Source: Bathymodiolus brooksi
Taxonomy: Eukaryota; Mollusca; Bivalvia; Mytilida; Modiolidae
Reading direction: 5' to 3'
DNA length: 64,000 bases
Assembly: GCA_963680875.1 (NCBI GenBank)
Contig: OY804589.1
Coordinates: forward strand, 22,278,413-22,342,412
Below the pieces are notes generated by a model, which had not been told where the DNA came from, ran no database searches, and saw nothing but the letters and a program-made list of their open reading frames with translations. Position numbers and translations under genes: made by a program. The stretch's first letter is position 1, and each line of letters opens with the position of its first letter. This document shows, in pieces, positions 45,570-58,471 of this stretch.

Positions 45570-48500
45570 GCTTGACGGAGGAGACTATCTATGACTGATG
45601 GAGGAGACTATCCATGACTGATGGAGGAGACTATCTATGACTGACGGAGGAGACTATCTATGACTGACGAAGGAGACTATCTATGACTGACGGAGGAGAC
45701 TATCTATTACTGACGGAGGAGACTATCTATGACTGATGGAGGAGACTATCCATGACTGACGAAGGAGACTATCTATGACTGACGGAGGAGACTATCTATG
45801 ACTGACGGAGGAGACTATCTATGACTGACGGAGGAGACTATCTATGACTGACGGAGGAGACTATCTATGACTGGTGGAGGAGACTATCTATGACTGACGG
45901 AGGAGACTATCTATGACTGATGGAGGAGACTATCTATGACTGACGGAGGAGACTATCTATGACTGACGAAGGAGACTATCTATGACTGACGGAGGAGTCT
46001 ATCTATGACTGACGAAGGAGACTATCCATGACTGACGGAGGAGACAATCTATGACTGACGGAGGAGACTATCTATGACTGACGAAGGAGACTATCTATGA
46101 TTGACGGAGGAGACTATCTATGACTGACGGAGGAGACTATCTATGACTGACGAAGGAGACTATCTATGATTGACGGAGGAGACTATCTATGACTGACGGA
46201 GGAGACTATCTATGACTGATTGAGGAGACTATCTATGACTGACGGAGGAGACTATCTATGACTGACGGAGGAGACTATCTATGACTGATGCAGGAGACTA
46301 TCCATGACTGATGGAGGAGACTATCTATGACTGACGGAGGAGACTATCTATGACTGATGGAGGAGACTATCTATGATTGACGTCTGAGACGATCTATGAC
46401 TGACGGAGAAGACTATCTATGACTGACGGAGGAGACTATCTATGACTGACGGAGGAGACTATCTATGACTGATGGAGGAGACTATCTATGACTGACGGAG
46501 GAGACTATATATGACTGATGGAGGAGACTATCTATGACTGATGGAGGAGACTATCTATGATTGACGGAGGAGAATATCTATGACTGACGGAGGAGACTAT
46601 CTATGACTGATGGAGGAGACTATCTATGATTGACGTCTGAGACGATCTATGACTGACGGAGAAGACTATCTATGACTGACGGAGGAGACTATCTATGACT
46701 GACGGAGGAGACTATCTATGACTGATGGAGGAGACTATCTATGACTGACGGAGGAGACTATATATGACTGATGGAGGAGACTATCTATGACTGATGGAGA
46801 AGACTATCTATGATTGACGGAGGAGAATATCTATGACTGACGGAGGCGACTATCTATGACTGATGGAGGAGACTATATATGACTGACGGAGGAGACTATC
46901 TATGACTGGTGGAGGAGACTATCTATGACTGACGGAGGAGACTATCTATGACTGATGGAGGAGACTATCTATGACTGATGGAGGAGACTATCTATGACTG
47001 ATGGAGGAGACTATCTATGACTGACGGAGGAGACTATCTATGACTGACGGAGGAGACTATCTATGACTGACGAAGGAGACTATCTATGACTGACGGAGGA
47101 GTCTATCTATGACTGACGAAGGAGACTATCTATGACTGACGGAGGAGACTATCTATGACTGACGAAGGAGACTATCTATGACTGACGGAGGAGACTATCT
47201 ATGACTGACGAGGAGACTATCTATGACTGACGGAGGAGACTATCTATGACTGACGAAGGAGACTATCTATGACTGACGGAGGAGACTATCTATGACTGAT
47301 GGAGGAGACTATCTATGACTGACGGAGGAGACTATCTATGACTGACGGAGGAGACAATCTATGACTGATGGAGGAGACTATCTATGACTGACGGAGGAGA
47401 CTATCTATGACTGATGGAGGAGACTATCTATGACTGACGGAGGAGACTATCTATGACTGACGGAGGAGACTATCTATGACTGATGGAGGAGACTATCTAT
47501 GACTGATGGAGGAGACTATCTATGACTGACGGAGAAGACTATCTATTACTGACGGAGGAGACTATCTATGACTGATGGAGGAGATTATCTATGACTGATG
47601 GAGGAGACTATCTATGACTGACGGAGGAGACTATCTATTACTGACGGAGGAGACTATCTAGGACTGATGGAGGAGACTATCTATGACTGACGGAGGAGAC
47701 TATCTATGACTGATGGAGGAGACTATCTATGACTGATGGCGGAGACTATCTATTACTGATGGAGGAGACTATCCATGACTGATGGAGGAGACTATCCATG
47801 ACTGACGAAGGAGACTATCTATGACTGACGGAGGAGACTATCTATGACTGACGGAGGAGACTATCTATGACTGACGGAGGAGACTATCTATGATTGGTGG
47901 AGGAGACTATCTATGACTGACGGAGGAGACTATCTATGACTGATGGAGGCGACTATCTATGACTGACGGAGGAGACTATCTATGACTAATGGAGGAGACT
48001 ATCTATGACTGACGGAGGAGACTATCTATGACTGGTGGAGGAGACTATCTATGACTGACGGAGGAGACTATCTATGACTGACGAAGGAGACTATCTATGA
48101 TTGACGGAGGAGACTATCTATGACTGACGGAGGAGACTATCTATGACTGACGGAGGAGACTATCTATGACTGACGGAGGAGACTATCTATGACTGACGGA
48201 GGAGACTATCTATGACTGATGGAGGAGACTATCTATGACTGACGGAGGAGACTATCTATGACTGACGGAGGAGACTATCTATGACTGATGGAGGAGACTA
48301 TCCATGACTGATGGAGGAGACTATCTATGACTGACGGAGGAGACTATCTATGACTGATGGAGGAGACTATCTATGATTGACGTCTGAGACTATCTATGAC
48401 TGACGGAGGAGACTATCTATGACTGACGGAGGAGACTATGTATGACTGATGGAGGAGACTATCTATGACTGACGGAGGAGACTATCTATGATTGACGGAG

Positions 48501-50122
48501 GAGACTATCTATGACTGATGGAGGAGACTATCCATGACTGATGGAGGAGACTATCTATGACTGACGGAGGAGACTATCTATGACTGACGAAGGAGACTAT
48601 CTATGACTGACGGAGGAGACTATCTATTACTGACGGAGGAGACTATCTATGACTGATGGAGGAGACTATCCATGACTGACGAAGGAGACTATCTATGACT
48701 GACGGAGGAGACTATCTATGACTGACGGAGGAGACTATCTATGACTGACGAAGGAGACTATCTATGACTGACGGAGGAGACTATCTATGACTGATGGAGG
48801 AGACTATCTATGACTGACGAAGGAGACTATCTATGACTGATGGAGGAGACTGTCTATGACTGACGGAGGAGACTATCTATGACTGTCGGAGGAGACTATC
48901 TATGACTGATGGAGGAGACTATCTATGACTGATGGAGGAGACTATCTATGACTGACGGAGGAGACTATCTATGACTGACGAAGGAGACTATCTATGACTG
49001 ACGGAGGAGACTATCTATGACTGATGGAGGAGACTATCTATGACTGACGGAGGAGACTATCTATGACTGACGGAGGAGACTATCTATGACTGATGGAGGA
49101 GACTATCCATGACTGATGGAGGAGACTATCTATGACTGACGGAGGAGACTATCTATGACTGATGGAGGAGACTATCTATGATTGACGTCTGAGACGATCT
49201 ATGACTGACGGAGATGAATATCTATGACTGACGGAGGAGACTATCTATGACTGACGGAGGAGACTATCTATGACTGATGGAGGAGACTATCTATGACTGA
49301 CGGAGGAGACTATATATGACTGATGGAGGAGACTATCTATGACTGATGGAGGAGACTATCTATGATTGACGGAGGAGACTATCTATGACTGACGGAGGAG
49401 ACTATCTATGACTGATGGAGGAGACTATCTATGACTGACGGAGGAGTCTATCTATGACAGGTGGAGGAGACTATCTATGACTGATGGAGGAGACTATCTA
49501 TGACTGACGGAGGAGACTATCTATGACTGATGGAGGAGACTATCTATGACTGATGGCGGAGACTATCTATTACTGATGGAGGAGACTATCTATGAGTGAC
49601 GGAGGAGACTATCTATGACTGATGGAGGAGACTATCTATGACTGATGGAGGAGACTATCTATGACTGATGGAGGAGACTATCTATGACTGACGGAGGAGA
49701 CTATCTATGACTGACGGAGGAGACTATCTATGATTGATGGAGGAGACTATCTATGACTGATGGAGGAGACTATCTATGACTGATGGAGGAGACTATCTAT
49801 GACTGACGGAGGAGACAATCTATTACTGACGGAGGAGACTATCTATGACTGATAGAGGAAACTATCTATGACTGACGGAGGAGACTATCTATGACTGATG
49901 GAGGAGACTATCTATTACTGATGGAGGAGACTATCTATGACTGATGGAGGAGACTATCTATGACTGATGGAGGAGACTATCTATGACTGACGGAGGAGAC
50001 TATCTATGACTGACGGAGGAGACTATCTATGACTGACGGAGGAGACTATCTATGACTGACGGAGGAGACTATCTATGACTGACGGAGGAGACTATCTATG
50101 ACTGACGGAGGAGACTATCTAT
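45570..50122. repeat. HOR copy 8 (4,553 bp)
   Basis: Landmarks are at 46379, 46632, 48379 and 49184. After the 253-bp doublet it switches to the long form, with intervals of 1747 and 805 bp, a hybrid of the two HOR layouts. It contains the G-deletion unit at 47210. The same hybrid layout is found in copy 12 (59281-62178). Confidence 0.82.
47196..47217. other. 22-bp unit: single G deletion
   Basis: TGACGAGGAG with the junction at 47210/47211. The landmark interval 46632-48379 is 1747 bp, 1 less than 76 units, confirming a single lost base. Confidence 0.92.
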
Positions 50123-53100
50123 GCTTGACGGAGGAGACTATCTATGACTGATGGAGGAGACTATCCATGACTGATGGAGGAGACTATCTATGACTGACGG
50201 AGGAGACTATCTATGACTGACGAAGGAGACTATCTATGACTGACGGAGGAGACTATCTATTACTGACGGAGGAGACTATCTATGACTGATGGAGGAGACT
50301 ATCCATGACTGACGAAGGAGACTATCTATGACTGACGGAGGAGACTATCTATGACTGACGGAGGAGACTATCTATGACTGACGGAGGAGACTATCTATGA
50401 CTGGTGGAGGAGACTATCTATGACTGACGGAGGAGACTATCTATGACTGATGGAGGAGACTATCTATGACTGACGGAGGAGACTATCTATGACTGACGAA
50501 GGAGACTATCTATGACTGACGGAGGAGTCTATCTATGACTGACGAAGGAGACTATCCATGACTGACGGAGGAGACTATCTATGACTGACGGAGGAGACTA
50601 TCTATGACTGACGAAGGAGACTATCTATGATTGACGGAGGAGACTATCTATGACTGACGGAGGAGACTATCTATGACTGACGAAGGAGACTATCTATGAT
50701 TGACGGAGGAGACTATCTATGACTGACGGAGGAGACTATCTATGACTGATTGAGGAGACTATCTATGACTGACGGAGGAGACTATCTATGACTGACGGAG
50801 GAGACTATCTATGACTGATGCAGGAGACTATCCATGACTGATGGAGGAGACTATCTATGACTGACGTCTGAGACTATCTATGACTGATGGAGGAGACTAT
50901 CTATGATTGACGTCTGAGACGATCTATGACTGACGGAGAAGACTATCTATGACTGACGGAGGAGACTATCTATGACTGACGGAGGAGACTATCTATGACT
51001 GATGGAGGAGACTATCTATGACTGACGGAGGAGACTATATATGACTGATGGAGGAGACTATCTATGACTGATGGAGGAGACTATCTATGATTGACGGAGG
51101 AGAATATCTATGACTGACGGAGGAGACTATCTATGACTGATGGAGGAGACTATCTATGATTGACGTCTGAGACGATCTATGACTGACGGAGAAGACTATC
51201 TATGACTGACGGAGGAGACTATCTATGACTGACGGAGGAGACTATCTATGACTGATGGAGGAGACTATCTATGACTGACGGAGGAGACTATATATGACTG
51301 ATGGAGGAGACTATCTATGACTGATGGAGAAGACTATCTATGATTGACGGAGGAGAATATCTATGACTGACGGAGGAGACTATCTATGACTGATGGAGGA
51401 GACTATATATGACTGACGGAGGAGACTATCTATGACTGGTGGAGGAGACTATCTATGACTGACGGAGGAGACTATCTATGACTGACGGAGGAGACTATCT
51501 ATGACTGACGAAGGAGACTATCTATGACTGACGGAGGAGTCTATCTATGACTGACGGAGGAGACTATCCATGACTGACGGAGGAGACTATCTATGACTGA
51601 CGGAGGAGATTATCTATGACTGACGGAGGAGACTATCTATGACTGATGGAGGAGACTATCTATGACTGACGAAGGAGACTATCTATGACTGATGGAGGAG
51701 ACTATCTATGACTGACGGAGGAGACTATCTATGACTGACGGAGGAGACTATCTATGACTGATGGAGGAGACTATCTATGACTGATGGAGGAGACTATCTA
51801 TGACTGACGGAGGAGACTATCTATGACTGACGAAGGAGACTATCTATGACTGACGGAGGAGACTATCTATGACTGATGGAGGAGACTATCTATGACTGAT
51901 GGAGGAGACTATCTATGACTGACGGAGGAGACTATCTATGACTGATGGAGGAGACTATCCATGACTGATGAAGGAGACTATCTATGACTGACGGAGGAGA
52001 CTATCTATGACTGATGGAGGAGACTATCTATGATTGACGTCTGAGACGATCTATGACTGACGGAGGAGACTATCTATGACTGACGGAGGAGACTATCTAT
52101 GACTGACGGAGGAGACTATCTATGACTGACGGAGGAGACTATATATGACTGATGGAGGAGACTATCTATGACTGATGGAGGAGACTATCTATGATTGACG
52201 GAGGAGACTATCTATGACTGACGGAGGAGACTATCTATGACTGATGGAGGAGACTATCTATGACTGACGGAGGAGTCTATCTATGACTGGTGGAGGAGAC
52301 TATCTATGACTGACGGAGGAGACTATCTATGACTGACGGAGGAGACAATCTATGACTGATGGAGGAGACTATCCATGACTGATGGAGGAGACTATCTATG
52401 ACTGACGGAGGAGACTATCTATGACTGATGGAGGAGACTATCTATGATTGACGTCTGAGACTATCTATGACTGATGGAGGAGACTATCTATGACTGACGG
52501 AGGAGACTATGTATGACTGATGGAGGAGACTATCTATGACTGACGGAGGAGACTATCTATGACTGACGGAGGAGACTATCTATGACTGATGGAGGAGACT
52601 ATCTATGACTGATGGAGGAGACTATCTATGACTGACGGAGAAGACTATCTATTACTGACGGAGGAGACTATCTATGACTGATGGAGGAGATTATCTATGA
52701 CTGATGGAGGAGACTATCTATGACTGACGGAGGAGACTATCTATTACTGACGGAGGAGACTATCTATGACTGATGGAGGAGACTATCTATGACTGACGGA
52801 GGAGACTATCTATGACTGATGGAGGAGACTATCTATGACTGATGGCGGAGACTATCTATTACTGATGGAGGAGACTATCTATGAGTGACGGAGGAGACTA
52901 TCTATGACTGATGGAGGAGACTATCTATGACTGATGGAGGAGACTATCTATGACTGATGGAGGAGACTATCTATGACTGACGGAGGAGACTATCTATGAC
53001 TGACGGAGGAGACTATCTATGACTGATGGAGGAGACTATCTATGACTGATGGAGGAGACTATCTATGACTGATGGAGGAGACTATCTATGACTGACGGAG

Positions 53101-53549
53101 GAGACAATCTATTACTGACGAAGGAGACTATCTATGACTGATAGAGGAAACTATCTATGACTGACGGAGGAGACTATCTATGACTGATGGAGGAGACTAT
53201 CTATTACTGATGGAGGAGACTATCTATGACTGATGGAGGAGACTATCTATGACTGATGAAGGAGACTATCTATGACTGACGGAGGAGACTATCTATGACT
53301 GACGGAGGAGACTATCTATGACTGACGGAGGAGACTATCTATGACTGATGGAGGAGACTATCTATGACTGACGGAGGAGACTATCTATGACTGACGGAGG
53401 AGACTATCTATGACTGACGGAGGAGACTATCTATGACTGACGGAGGAGACTATCTATGACTGGTGGAGGAGACTATCTATGACTGATGGAGGAGACTATC
53501 TATGACTGACGGAGGAGACTATCTATGACTGACGGAGGACACTATCTAT
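50123..53549. repeat. HOR copy 9 (3,427 bp)
   Basis: Preceded by GAGACTATC (not GACACTATC). Landmarks are at 50863, 50909, 51162, 52036 and 52450. The extra one at 50863 is two units upstream of 50909 and lacks the C13T and T4G changes that accompany the others. From about 51.41 kb it is nearly identical to 33.77 kb onward. Confidence 0.83.
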
Positions 53550-54856
53550 GCTTGACGGAGGAGACTATCTATGACTGATGGAGGAGACTATCCATGACTG
53601 ATGGAGGAGACTATCTATGACTGACGGAGGAGACTATCTATGACTGACGAAGGAGACTATCTATGACTGACGGAGGAGACTATCTATTACTGACGGAGGA
53701 GACTATCTATGACTGATGGAGGAGACTATCCATGACTGACGAAGGAGACTATCTATGACTGACGGAGGAGACTATCTATGACTGACGGAGGAGACTATCT
53801 ATGACTGACGGAGGAGACTATCTATGACTGACGGAGGAGACTATCTATGACTGGTGGAGGAGACTATCTATGACTGACGGAGGAGACTATCTATGACTGA
53901 TGGAGGAGACTATCTATGACTGACGGAGGAGACTATCTATGACTGACGAAGGAGACTATCTATGACTGACGGAGGAGTCTATCTATGACTGACGAAGGAG
54001 ACTATCCATGACTGACGGAGGAGACTATCTATGACTGACGGAGGAGACTATCTATGACTGACGAAGGAGACTATCTATGATTGACGGAGGAGACTATCTA
54101 TGACTGATGGAGGAGACTATCTATGACTGACGAAGGAGACTATCTATGATTGACGGAGGAGACTATCTATGACTGACGGAGGAGACTATCTATGACTGAT
54201 TGAGGAGACTATCTATGACTGACGGAGGAGACTATCTATGACTGACGGAGGAGACTATCTATGACTGATGCAGGAGACTATCCATGACTGATGGAGGAGA
54301 CTATCTATGACTGACGGAGGAGACTATCTATGACTGATGGAGGAGACTATCTATGATTGACGTCTGAGACGATCTATGACTGACGGAGAAGACTATCTAT
54401 GACTGACGGAGGAGACTATCTATGACTGACGGAGGAGACTATCTATGACTGATGGAGGAGACTATCTATGACTGACGGAGGAGACTATATATGACTGATG
54501 GAGGAGACTATCTATGACTGATGGAGGAGACTATCTATGATTGACGGAGGAGAATATCTATGACTGACGGAGGAGACTATCTATGACTGATGGAGGAGAC
54601 TATCTATGATTGACGTCTGAGACGATCTATGACTGACGGAGAAGACTATCTATGACTGACGGAGGAGACTATCTATGACTGACGGAGGAGACTATCTATG
54701 ACTGATGGAGGAGACTATCTATGACTGACGGAGGAGACTATATATGACTGATGGAGGAGACTATCTATGACTGATGGAGAAGACTATCTATGATTGACGG
54801 AGGAGAATATCTATGACTGACGGAGGAGACTATCTATGACTGATGGAGGAGACTAT
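51410..54856. repeat. Recent segmental duplication, copy B (pair 33.77-37.22 kb)
   Basis: Counterpart of 33770-37216. It does not carry the single-G deletion found at 33825, so that deletion arose after the duplication or was repaired here by conversion. The right end coincides with the junction where the sequence begins to follow 38.81 kb instead. Confidence 0.9.
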
Positions 54857-55366
54857 CTATGACTGATGGAGGAGACTATCTATGACTGATGGAGGAGACT
54901 ATCTATGACTGACGGAGGAGACAATCTATTACTGACGGAGGAGACTATCTATGACTGATAGAGGAAACTATCTATGACTGACGGAGGAGACTATCTATGA
55001 CTGATGGAGGAGACTATCTATTACTGATGGAGGAGACTATCTATGACTGATGGAGGAGACTATCTATGACTGATGAAGGAGACTATCTATGACTGACGGA
55101 GGAGACTATCTATGACTGACGGAGGAGACTATCTATGACTGACGGAGGAGACTATCTATGACTGATGGAGGAGACTATCTATGACTGACGGAGGAGACTA
55201 TCTATGACTGACGGAGGAGACTATCTATGACTGACGGAGGAGACTATCTATGACTGACGGAGGAGACTATCTATGACTGGTGGAGGAGACTATCTATGAC
55301 TGATGGAGGAGACTATCTATGACTGACGGAGGAGACTATCTATGACTGACGGAGGACACTATCTAT
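53550..55366. repeat. HOR copy 10, truncated (1,817 bp)
   Basis: This is the shortest block: only the 54359/54612 doublet remains, and the 874/414 landmarks are absent. Its beginning matches copy 5 up to about 37216/54856. Immediately afterwards the sequence matches the end of copy 5 beginning about 38811, so about 1.6 kb (70 units) is missing, as expected from an unequal exchange. Confidence 0.85.
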
Positions 55367-58087
55367 GCTTGACGGAGGAGACTATCTATGACTGATGGAG
55401 GAGACTATCCATGACTGATGGAGGAGACTATCTATGACTGACGGAGGAGACTATCTATGACTGACGAAGGAGACTATCTATGACTGACGGAGGAGACTAT
55501 CTATTACTGACGGAGGAGACTATCTATGACTGATGGAGGAGACTATCCATGACTGACGAAGGAGACTATCTATGACTGACGGAGGAGACTATCTATGACT
55601 GACGGAGGAGACTATCTATGACTGACGGAGGAGACTATCTATGACTGACGGAGGAGACTATCTATGACTGGTGGAGGAGACTATCTATGACTGACGGAGG
55701 AGACTATCTATGACTGATGGAGGAGACTATCTATGACTGACGGAGGAGACTATCTATGACTGACGAAGGAGACTATCTATGACTGACGGAGGAGTCTATC
55801 TATGACTGACGAAGGAGACTATCCATGACTGACGGAGGAGACTATCTATGACTGACGGAGGAGACTATCTATGACTGACGAAGGAGACTATCTATGATTG
55901 ACGGAGGAGACTATCTATGACTGACGGAGGAGACTATCTATGACTGACGAAGGAGACTATCTATGATTGACGGAGGAGACTATCTATGACTGACGGAGGA
56001 GACTATCTATGACTGATTGAGGAGACTATCTATGACTGACGGAGGAGACTATCTATGACTGACGGAGGAGACTATCTATGACTGATGCAGGAGACTATCC
56101 ATGACTGATGGAGGAGACTATCTATGACTGACGGAGGAGACTATCTATGACTGATGGAGGAGACTATCTATGATTGACGTCTGAGACGATCTATGACTGA
56201 CGGAGAAGACTATCTATGACTGACGGAGGAGACTATCTATGACTGACGGAGGAGACTATCTATGACTGATGGAGGAGACTATCTATGACTGACGGAGGAG
56301 ACTATATATGACTGATGGAGGAGACTATCTATGACTGATGGAGGAGACTATCTATGATTGACGGAGGAGAATATCTATGACTGACGGAGGAGACTATCTA
56401 TGACTGATGGAGGAGACTATCTATGATTGACGTCTGAGACGATCTATGACTGACGGAGAAGACTATCTATGACTGACGGAGGAGACTATCTATGACTGAC
56501 GGAGGAGACTATCTATGACTGATGGAGGAGACTATCTATGACTGATGGAGGAGACTATATATGACTGATGGAGGAGACTATCTATGACTGATGGAGAAGA
56601 CTATCTATGATTGACGGAGGAGAATATCTATGACTGACGGAGGAGACTATCTATGACTGATGGAGGAGACTATATATGACTGACGGAGGAGACTATCTAT
56701 GACTGGTGGAGGAGACTATCTATGACTGACGGAGGAGACTATCTATGACTGACGGAGGAGACTATCTATGACTGACGAAGGAGACTATCTATGACTGACG
56801 GAGGAGTCTATCTATGACTGACGGAGGAGACTATCCATGACTGACGGAGGAGACTATCTATGACTGACGGAGGAGATTATCTATGACTGACGGAGGAGAC
56901 TATCTATGACTGATGGAGGAGACTATCTATGACTGACGAAGGAGACTATCTATGACTGATGGAGGAGACTATCTATGACTGACGGAGGAGACTATCTATG
57001 ACTGACGGAGGAGACTATCTATGACTGATGGAGGAGACTATCTATGACTGATGGAGGAGACTATCTATGACTGACGGAGGAGACTATCTATGACTGACGA
57101 AGGAGACTATCTATGACTGACGGAGGAGACTATCTATGACTGATGGAGGAGACTATCTATGACTGATGGAGGAGACTATCTATGACTGACGGAGGAGACT
57201 ATCTATGACTGATGGAGGAGACTATCCATGACTGATGAAGGAGACTATCTATGACTGACGGAGGAGACTATCTATGACTGATGGAGGAGACTATCTATGA
57301 TTGACGTCTGAGACGATCTATGACTGACGGAGGAGACTATCTATGACTGACGGAGGAGACTATCTATGACTGACGGAGGAGACTATCTATGACTGACGGA
57401 GGAGACTATATATGACTGATGGAGGAGACTATCTATGACTGATGGAGGAGACTATCTATGATTGACGGAGGAGACTATCTATGACTGACGGAGGAGACTA
57501 TCTATGACTGATGGAGGAGACTATCTATGACTGACGGAGGAGTCTATCTATGACTGGTGGAGGAGACTATCTATGACTGACGGAGGAGACTATCTATGAC
57601 TGACGGAGGAGACAATCTATGACTGATGGAGGAGACTATCCATGACTGATGGAGGAGACTATCTATGACTGACGGAGGAGACTATCTATGACTGATGGAG
57701 GAGACTATCTATGATTGACGTCTGAGACTATCTATGACTGATGGAGGAGACTATCTATGACTGACGGAGGAGACTATGTATGACTGATGGAGGAGACTAT
57801 CTATGACTGACGGAGGAGACTATCTATGACTGACGGAGGAGACTATCTATGACTGATGGAGGAGACTATCTATGACTGATGGAGGAGACTATCTATGACT
57901 GACGGAGAAGACTATCTATTACTGACGGAGGAGACTATCTATGACTGATGGAGGAGATTATCTATGACTGATGGAGGAGACTATCTATGACTGACGGAGG
58001 AGACTATCTATTACTGACGGAGGAGACTATCTATGACTGATGGAGGAGACTATCTATGACTGACGGAGGAGACTATCTATGACTGAT
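54841..58087. repeat. Segmental duplication, copy B (pair 38.81-42.06 kb)
   Basis: Counterpart of 38811-42057. It begins within about 20 bp of the end of the 33.77-37.22 kb match, so the sequence here is a join of two segments that are about 1.6 kb apart in the parental arrangement. Confidence 0.85.
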
Positions 58088-58471
58088 GGAGGAGACTATC
58101 TATGACTGATGGCGGAGACTATCTATTACTGATGGAGGAGACTATCTATGAGTGACGGAGGAGACTATCTATGACTGATGGAGGAGACTATCTATGACTG
58201 ATGGAGGAGACTATCTATGACTGATGGAGGAGACTATCTATGACTGACGGAGAAGACTATCTATGACTGACGGAGGAGACTATCTATGACTGATGGAGGA
58301 GACTATCTATGACTGATGGAGGAGACTATCTATGACTGATGGAGGAGACTATCTATGACTGACGGAGGAGACAATCTATTACTGACGAAGGAGACTATCT
58401 ATGACTGATGGAGGAGACTATCTATGACTGACGGAGGAGACTATCTATGACTGACGGAGGACACTATCTAT
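55367..58471. repeat. HOR copy 11 (3,105 bp)
   Basis: Landmarks at 56176, 56429, 57303 and 57717 each match copy 6 at a shift of 16,030 bp (697 units less 1). The match to copy 6 ends near 58087, where copy 6 has its internal deletion and this copy has the GATGGCGG/GAGTGACGG units. Confidence 0.85.
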
